Assembly: GCF_005154805.1 (NCBI RefSeq)
Contig: NZ_CP039728.1
Coordinates: 62,001 to 126,000 of the forward strand
Direction of reading: 5' to 3'
Origin: Bacillus sp. S3
Lineage (GTDB): Bacteria; Bacillota; Bacilli; Bacillales; Cytobacillaceae
Length of the DNA stretch: 64,000 bases
Shown piece by piece: positions 58,809 to 64,000 of this stretch; position 1 is the first letter of the stretch, and each line of letters begins with the position of its first letter. The translations under genes and the position numbers were made by a program. The notes beneath the pieces were generated by a model. The model saw only the letters and a list, made by a program, of their open reading frames with translations. It did not search any database and was not told the DNA's origin.

Positions 58809-59705
58809 ATGAAAGATCTCCTTATAATGGGCACGTTCGCCCTCGTTATGTGGGTTTTTTATAGATTGATGTTAAAAGAGCCAATATTACCTTGGAAGGA
58901 AAAGACGGCTACTGAATATGCTCCAGTAGCGAAGAAGAGGGGAACAAAGAAAAAACATGAAGTCCAAATGGATGAAGAGCCTAAGCTTTTCGAGGAACTT
59001 TTTGAGAATATGAAAGACATTTCTCACCATATGATTCGTTTTAACGATAATTCCTTTACCTTAATTGCTGACGTTGAATCAGTTAACTACTTCCTAAAAA
59101 GTCAGGATGAACAAGAAGCGATTGATACAGTTTTTGAAAGCTGGCTTGCAGCTCTAAATTATCCGGTTCAATTTTATCTACAAAACCGTTTTATCGATAT
59201 TTCGGAACCAATTCAAGAAATGAAAGAAAGCATGAAGGATTCAGAGGACCTTAATGAAGCAGCTTTAAGTTTCGGTGAGTCGATGATTGAGGATCTTGTA
59301 AACTGGCAAACACAAGCACCTAGATATGAAACAAAAAGATACCTGGTGTTTACTCATAAAATAAATGCACATGAACTTACTGCAGACTCCTCCGAGGAAT
59401 TAGAAGAAAAGGTAATTGAAAAAGCATTTGCTGAATTAATGAGAAGAATGAACGCTGCAAAATCTCAATTAAGGAAAGCCGAAATAAATGTATCCCTACT
59501 ACCTACCGAAGGAATATACGAATTGATGTACCACACATTTAATCGCCGGAAGGCAGTTAAACACCGATTTAAAGACATCATTGAACAAGAAAAGAATGCT
59601 TTATATGTAACAGCGGACCAATCAGATGACCATATAGAAGCTGTAAAGGAGGCAATTGAGGAACATGAAGAGTCTCAAGAAAGAATCGAAGAAAGAGCAA
59701 GTTAA
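58809..59705 (+). CDS. Membrane-anchored TraC/VirB4 N-terminal-like protein, 298 aa
   Basis: One N-terminal helix (LLIMGTFALVMWVFYRLMLK) is followed by a cytoplasmic domain with HMIRFNDNSFTLIADVESVN and ALNYPVQFYLQNRFIDISEP, similar to the N-terminal part of TraC/VirB4 proteins, and RYLVFTHKINAHELTADSSE. It starts two bases after the PrgI-like gene and overlaps virB4 by 41 bases or more. It may be a split-off N-terminal domain working with the VirB4 ATPase encoded next. Confidence 0.65.
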   Translation: MKDLLIMGTFALVMWVFYRLMLKEPILPWKEKTATEYAPVAKKRGTKKKHEVQMDEEPKLFEELFENMKDISHHMIRFNDNSFTLIADVESVNYFLKSQDEQEAIDTVFESWLAALNYPVQFYLQNRFIDISEPIQEMKESMKDSEDLNEAALSFGESMIEDLVNWQTQAPRYETKRYLVFTHKINAHELTADSSEELEEKVIEKAFAELMRRMNAAKSQLRKAEINVSLLPTEGIYELMYHTFNRRKAVKHRFKDIIEQEKNALYVTADQSDDHIEAVKEAIEEHEESQERIEERAS

Positions 59706-61746
59706 GAAGGAACACTCTAAAAAGAACAAAAAGAATGCACCTATCCAAGAAACAGATTATCAACTTGATACAAAACCAAGGATGTGGGACATAATCGCTC
59801 CAGAAGGTTTAAAGATTAATAGTGAGGATTTTGGAATAATAAAACAATCTCTCGGAACTAAAACATATTTCCGTCCGGTTTATATTCCTCGCGACGGCTA
59901 TCCCAGAAAAATGCAAACTAACTGGCTATATAATTTAACTTCAAGCGGTGAAATAGATGTTCTGATAGATGTACATAAGGTTGGAAAGTCCAATGCTATC
60001 CGTACTCTACAAAGACAGATTACTATGCTCCAGTCCAACTTATCCTTCCAGGTTAAAAGAGGAAACATTGACCAAATAAATGATTTGGAATCTAAAATGC
60101 GTGACACTGATCAACTAATGGCAGAAATTCAATTCAGTGAAAATGATATGTACAATGTCAGCACCCTTGCTACGCTTTATGGTCAAAGTGAAAAAGAGCT
60201 GAATCGGTACAGTGAGCAACTAGAAGATGAAATGAGCAGCTCCTTTTTCTCTCTAGTTTCGACTTGGGGAAGGGTTAAAAAAGGATTTAAGAGTGTCCTT
60301 CCATTTGGAAAAAATGAAATTACTGATTCCTTAAGAAATATTGACCGCCGAGCTCTTTCAACATTCTCTCCCTTTATCAGCGGTAGTGGGAAATACATTG
60401 GCGGCGTACCTCTTGGCATTAATAAGATTACTGGACAATTGGAATTTATCAACAGTTTTGGAAATGAGGATTACCGCCCGCAAAATTATAACATGTTTGT
60501 AGTCGGTATATCAGGTAGTGGGAAGTCCGTAACCCTGAAACTTTTGATTGCTCGTGAATTAACAGGGGCAAACATTTACAATCGATTAATTGACCCCGAG
60601 GGGGAGTTCGTACGGATCACCAAACGTCTTGGCGGAATTAACTTAAATATTAGTGAAGAAGAGGACATTTGCATTAACCCTCTTGCTATTAATTTCACTG
60701 ACATTCCATTAGATGAGCAGGATGAAGAATTAGATCAACTAGAAGATTCAGATGAAAGGGAGATTGTTAATAAGGAAGGAAAAAAATTCATTCGCTTTGT
60801 TCCATTACGAGAGAAGATGAATGACATTTTAGATTTCTTCGATATCATCTGCCGAGGTAAAAATTCTGAGGATCGCGGCTTAGACGTTTTTGAAAGGAAT
60901 TATCTAGAGGATGCTATCCAATTCATCTTTAAGGAAAAGCTCAAATTAACTTCGCATCCCGACTCCTTATTCAGCAATGAAGTTGTTCAAATTGATAATC
61001 AACTAATTCAATCCAGGGTTAGAAAGCCTGAACCAACAATTTCGGATGTCTATGAGTTTTTAGTAGAAAAGTACGGTAAGGAACAAAAAGCTTTAAGGTT
61101 AATTGCAGCTATTCGCCCTTTTTTAAAAGATGGTTCCAAACCAATCTTTGATGGACAAACGAATCTTGGTAAGGGAGTCACACAATCCCTTCATAATGCA
61201 AGATTGGTAAATTTTAATATTAGCAAAATGGAAGAAGGTTTCTTACGTCCAATTGCATACCATGTAATTCTTAATTACCTCTGGGAGCACTTTGTTAAAA
61301 ACTTGGACAACGCCACTAAAAAGAAATTTGTTTATGCAGATGAAGCTTACACTTTAATAGATTCAGATCAAACTGTAAGCTTCCTAGAAAAAATGGCAAG
61401 AAGAGCACGAAAAAGGAATGCCGGTTTACGCTTGGCAAGTCAGGACTTTGTTAGATTTGTAACCAATAATAAAGCTCGCGGTATCTTACAAAATACTCAC
61501 GCTTATCTATTCCTGCAGCAAAACAAAATTGACCTCAAGGCAATCCAGGAGAATTTTGACTTGAGCGCAGGCGAAATAAATATTCTCTTTGGAAACCCTG
61601 ATAAAGGCGAAGGAATTTTGCGGATGGGTAAGAGTTCAGTTTGGTTACAAACAAACCCGAGTGAAGAAGAATTATTCTTTATTGAATCTAACCAGGCTGT
61701 ATATGAAGAACAAAATGAACGCAAACAACTTATGCAAAAAAGATAA
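59665..61746 (+). CDS. virB4: VirB4-type conjugation ATPase, 693 aa
   Basis: The start at ATG 59665 (MKSLKKESKKEQVKK) or TTG 59656 remains open; GGAGG lies close to both. Walker A is GISGSGKS near residue 281-288; Walker B is KKFVYADEAYTLID, followed by RRARKRNAGLRLASQDFVRF and LFLQQNKIDLKAI, typical of VirB4/TraE. It energises the secretion channel. The N-terminal 60 residues are very basic. The usual N-terminal domain seems to be supplied by the preceding gene. Confidence 0.9.
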   Translation: MKSLKKESKKEQVKKEHSKKNKKNAPIQETDYQLDTKPRMWDIIAPEGLKINSEDFGIIKQSLGTKTYFRPVYIPRDGYPRKMQTNWLYNLTSSGEIDVLIDVHKVGKSNAIRTLQRQITMLQSNLSFQVKRGNIDQINDLESKMRDTDQLMAEIQFSENDMYNVSTLATLYGQSEKELNRYSEQLEDEMSSSFFSLVSTWGRVKKGFKSVLPFGKNEITDSLRNIDRRALSTFSPFISGSGKYIGGVPLGINKITGQLEFINSFGNEDYRPQNYNMFVVGISGSGKSVTLKLLIARELTGANIYNRLIDPEGEFVRITKRLGGINLNISEEEDICINPLAINFTDIPLDEQDEELDQLEDSDEREIVNKEGKKFIRFVPLREKMNDILDFFDIICRGKNSEDRGLDVFERNYLEDAIQFIFKEKLKLTSHPDSLFSNEVVQIDNQLIQSRVRKPEPTISDVYEFLVEKYGKEQKALRLIAAIRPFLKDGSKPIFDGQTNLGKGVTQSLHNARLVNFNISKMEEGFLRPIAYHVILNYLWEHFVKNLDNATKKKFVYADEAYTLIDSDQTVSFLEKMARRARKRNAGLRLASQDFVRFVTNNKARGILQNTHAYLFLQQNKIDLKAIQENFDLSAGEINILFGNPDKGEGILRMGKSSVWLQTNPSEEELFFIESNQAVYEEQNERKQLMQKR

Positions 61747-61774
61747 ATAGAAAAAAGCAAGGAGGTGACAATTT

Positions 61775-64000
61775 TTGAAGGATAAAATATTGGAACTTTT
61801 TGAAGACTTGATCGAAAAGTTCTTAGGTTGGTTTGTCGGTCCATTTCGCGGAGACCTCGATACACTTCATACCTTAATTTACGGAAGTGATAAGAGAGAT
61901 TTATACTACGGTATCTTTGACGAAAAACAATTTGGCGTTGTCGCACAAGGAATGGCAGTTATGCAATCCTTATCAGTCGGTATTATTCTCATTTCCATTA
62001 TATTAGCGGGAATGAGGATCGCTTCTTCAGGAATTAACCCTTCAAACAGGACATATTCCTTGGAGTATTTTAAAGACTTTGTTATTGTAGCCCTTTTGTT
62101 TTTTAACTTAAGTACTATATTCGAATTTATGTTTACAGTAAACTCCATGTTTGTTACTACATTTGACGCAGCTAAAACAACCATGGACGGTGACGTATTC
62201 GATAAAATGGGCGCATTTACAGAGAAGGGCCCTCTTGGTGCATTAGTAATAGGTTTAGTTTTGCTCGGGTTATGGATTTGGGCGAACTTCTATTATATGA
62301 TGCGAACTTTAACTCTCATGCTTTTAACCATTATGAGTCCTCTCGCTGTAGCTTTGTATCTAATCCCTCAAACAAAAGCAATCACAGGAGGACTATTTAA
62401 AGAATATGCTGGTACCGTTTTTGTCCAATCGGTTCATGCAGCTTTATATTGGGTAGTTTCTTCCGTTGCTGGCGCAGACTTTGGACTTGGAAGTGTTCTT
62501 TTATACATAATTTTCATTCCACTCTCCGAATCTATTAGGGGGCTTTTAGGATTAGGTGGGCAAATGAATGACAGATTATCTAAGACTGCTGCAATGTTCG
62601 GCGGTTCTGCTTTAATGGGTGTTATTGGTTCTGTTAAAGGTGCTTTAAATGGTCAAACTGTGGCTCAATCGTTGAGAGGGGCCGCTGGACAAGCTATCGA
62701 AAAGGGAATAGGTAGGAAAGGTGGAGTAGATGCTGAAGATTCCAAGGGATTACTGGCCGGTGCTGGAACGGATATTGGTTCTACTTCCCGCGCTGAACGA
62801 ATGCTAAAAGCTGGTGAAATCCTTTCTAAAGGTGGTAAAGCTGTTTTTGGTGCCGCTGGTGCGATTGCCGGTTCTCCAATGGGTCCAATGGGCTCTATTA
62901 CAGGCTCAACAATTGGTTTTTCTACTGGTGGAGTAGTTGGCGGAGTTGCGGGTAGAACTGGAATGGCCGGTGCTGAAATAGTCGGTAACAGAGTCAAAGC
63001 AGGTGCAATTGCAGGATGGAATAAATTTAAAGGTGTAAAGAACGCTGAATCTTTAGCTGACGAAAAACTAGCAAATACATTGGCAGATGAAGAAACTACG
63101 AAATGGGCTAGTGCCAATAAAGAATCTTTCATGAAGGATATTAAAGAGCGTTTCCCTGATATTACTGATGCAGCTAGAAATCAAATGTGGGATAAAGAAG
63201 TAGCTTCAAAAAATAGTGAATTTTTACAGGACGCAAAAAAGCATGTAAGCAAAATTAAAACTTCTAGTGGACAACAAGCAAAGTCTTCCGAGTTAGTTGA
63301 TGCTACTGTTAAAAATCTTACTAATGATTGGGCGAGTAAAAATAAAGACGCCTTTATGCGTGATTATGATGCAAATTATCCACTTCCTGCTAATGCAACC
63401 GAGGGGGATATTTTAAAACACAATCAGAATAAAAAAGCCGCTTGGCAACAAGCTGTCTCTAATAAAAAGGATTCTATTAGCAATATTGCTAATAATGCCG
63501 CGTCAAAACTTGGCTTTGGCACTTCTCCTGTACATTCTCTTGTTAACAAAGAGGATTTTGCTAAAGAGATTGGAAACCAAGTAGGTTCTGTATTAGGTAT
63601 TGGAAGTCAAGAAGGTCTACTTGCTGTTAAAGGGGCCACAAATGCCAGCGGGAAACTAGCAAAACCTACCGAATTAGTTAATGCTACTGTTAAAAATCTT
63701 ACTAATGATTGGGCGAGTAAAAATAAAAACGCCTTTATGCGTGATTATGATGCAAATTATCCACTTCCTGCTAATGCAACCGAGGGGGATATTTTAAAAC
63801 ACAATCAGAATAAAACCGTTGCATGGCAACAAGCTGTCTCTAATAAAAGGGATTCTATTAGCAATATTGCTAATAATGCCGCGTCAAAACTTGGCTTTGG
63901 CACTTCTCCTGTAAATTCTCTTGTTAACAAAGAGGATTTTGCTAAAGAGATTGGAAACCAAGTAGGTTCTGTATTAGGTATTGGAAGTCAAGAAGGTCTG
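61775..64000 (+). CDS. VirB6/TrbL-like multi-membrane protein, partial (runs off window)
   Basis: The TTG at 61775 follows GGAGGTG. The frame stays open for 742 codons to the end. Residues about 65-90, 105-130, 155-195 and 205-260 are hydrophobic (SVGIILISIILAGMRI and LLVIGLVLLG-like segments), as in TrbL/VirB6 channel proteins. A Gly/Ala-rich stretch follows (residues 265-410). The C-terminal part consists of repeats of 127 residues with LTNDWASKNK and AFMRDYDANYPLPANATEGD. It is the last gene visible in the transfer operon; its end lies outside the window. Confidence 0.8.
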   Translation, partial: MKDKILELFEDLIEKFLGWFVGPFRGDLDTLHTLIYGSDKRDLYYGIFDEKQFGVVAQGMAVMQSLSVGIILISIILAGMRIASSGINPSNRTYSLEYFKDFVIVALLFFNLSTIFEFMFTVNSMFVTTFDAAKTTMDGDVFDKMGAFTEKGPLGALVIGLVLLGLWIWANFYYMMRTLTLMLLTIMSPLAVALYLIPQTKAITGGLFKEYAGTVFVQSVHAALYWVVSSVAGADFGLGSVLLYIIFIPLSESIRGLLGLGGQMNDRLSKTAAMFGGSALMGVIGSVKGALNGQTVAQSLRGAAGQAIEKGIGRKGGVDAEDSKGLLAGAGTDIGSTSRAERMLKAGEILSKGGKAVFGAAGAIAGSPMGPMGSITGSTIGFSTGGVVGGVAGRTGMAGAEIVGNRVKAGAIAGWNKFKGVKNAESLADEKLANTLADEETTKWASANKESFMKDIKERFPDITDAARNQMWDKEVASKNSEFLQDAKKHVSKIKTSSGQQAKSSELVDATVKNLTNDWASKNKDAFMRDYDANYPLPANATEGDILKHNQNKKAAWQQAVSNKKDSISNIANNAASKLGFGTSPVHSLVNKEDFAKEIGNQVGSVLGIGSQEGLLAVKGATNASGKLAKPTELVNATVKNLTNDWASKNKNAFMRDYDANYPLPANATEGDILKHNQNKTVAWQQAVSNKRDSISNIANNAASKLGFGTSPVNSLVNKEDFAKEIGNQVGSVLGIGSQEGL
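63290..64000 (+). repeat. Tandem 381-bp (127-codon) repeats in the VirB6-like gene
   Basis: GCTACTGTTAAAAATCTTAC starts at 63302 and again at 63683, and the following 318 bases match with only a few differences. A degenerate third unit precedes them (63100-63290: WASANKESFMKDIKERFPD). The array runs off the window. Confidence 0.9.

Noticed and set aside
62665..63132. 155-residue minus-strand frame rich in Ala and Pro
   Set aside because: It mirrors the Gly/Ala-rich part of the VirB6-like protein on the other strand; composition explains it.

Overview
The window looks like a segment of a large, low-GC plasmid from a Bacillaceae host (Bacillus, Priestia, Neobacillus or similar). Evidence: AT-rich DNA, strong AGGAGG-type ribosome binding sites, frequent TTG/GTG starts, a TubR/TubZ partition module, conjugation genes of the Gram-positive VirB4/VirD4/PrgI type, a plasmid-borne sliding clamp, and several insertion sequences. 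No rRNA, tRNA or chromosomal housekeeping operon is visible.

Layout. 1-8.1 kb: accessory genes on the minus strand (a frameshifted tniQ, a short orphan DndC-like protein, several unknown small proteins), with IS66 copy 1 splitting one of them. 8.5-27 kb: a Tad/Flp-type pilus locus on the minus strand (two TadZ-like proteins, CpaB-like, TadA, TadB, TadC, a decaying array of tiny pilin-like genes interrupted by IS66 copy 2, two TadE/F-like proteins), followed by two secreted cell-wall-binding proteins, one with about 15 PKD-like repeats. 27-34 kb: plasmid functions on the minus strand (HD-GYP, two Replic_Relax-like proteins, an S1-domain protein, a VirD4-type coupling protein). 34-37 kb: the partition locus with palindromic GGTAC sites on both sides of tubRZ. 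37-43 kb: a repeat-rich candidate origin, a MerR-like coiled-coil protein, a degenerate tyrosine recombinase, and an operon with a LAGLIDADG-like protein and a lipoprotein. 43-49 kb: a minus-strand operon that combines a Rad52-like annealing protein and a DnaN sliding clamp with E2-like, JAB/JAMM and E1/ThiF-like proteins (PRTRC-like ubiquitin-type cassette). 49-52.8 kb: XRE regulator, TadZ-like protein, DUF4258-like protein and a Toprim primase-like protein. 52.8-57.7 kb: an accessory region of iteron-like repeats, a quinone oxidoreductase, a nonsense-mutated zinc ribbon gene and an IS110-family element. 58-64 kb: the start of a type IV secretion operon (VirB2-like, PrgI/VirB3-like, a TraC-N-like protein, VirB4, a VirB6/TrbL-like protein running off the end).

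The most striking non-coding signal is a shared leader design. At least six operons (starting near 26.9, 29.6, 34.0, 40.6, 49.2 and 58.0 kb, on both strands) have an intrinsic terminator between the 5' leader and the first gene, and in each the rising arm of the terminator overlaps a 4-bp mini-hairpin of form NGGG-N5-CCCN (AGCG/CGCT in one case) that covaries between copies. This predicts one mechanism of attenuation or antitermination (or one operator protein) controlling pilus, conjugation and coupling genes together. Three other operons (near 7.5, 15.3 and 48.7 kb) share a second leader motif with the core GCRG-N5/6-TATTAAAC-like. The operon that couples a clamp and an annealing protein to a ubiquitin-like conjugation cassette is the most interesting protein-level system; its modifier protein was not identified.
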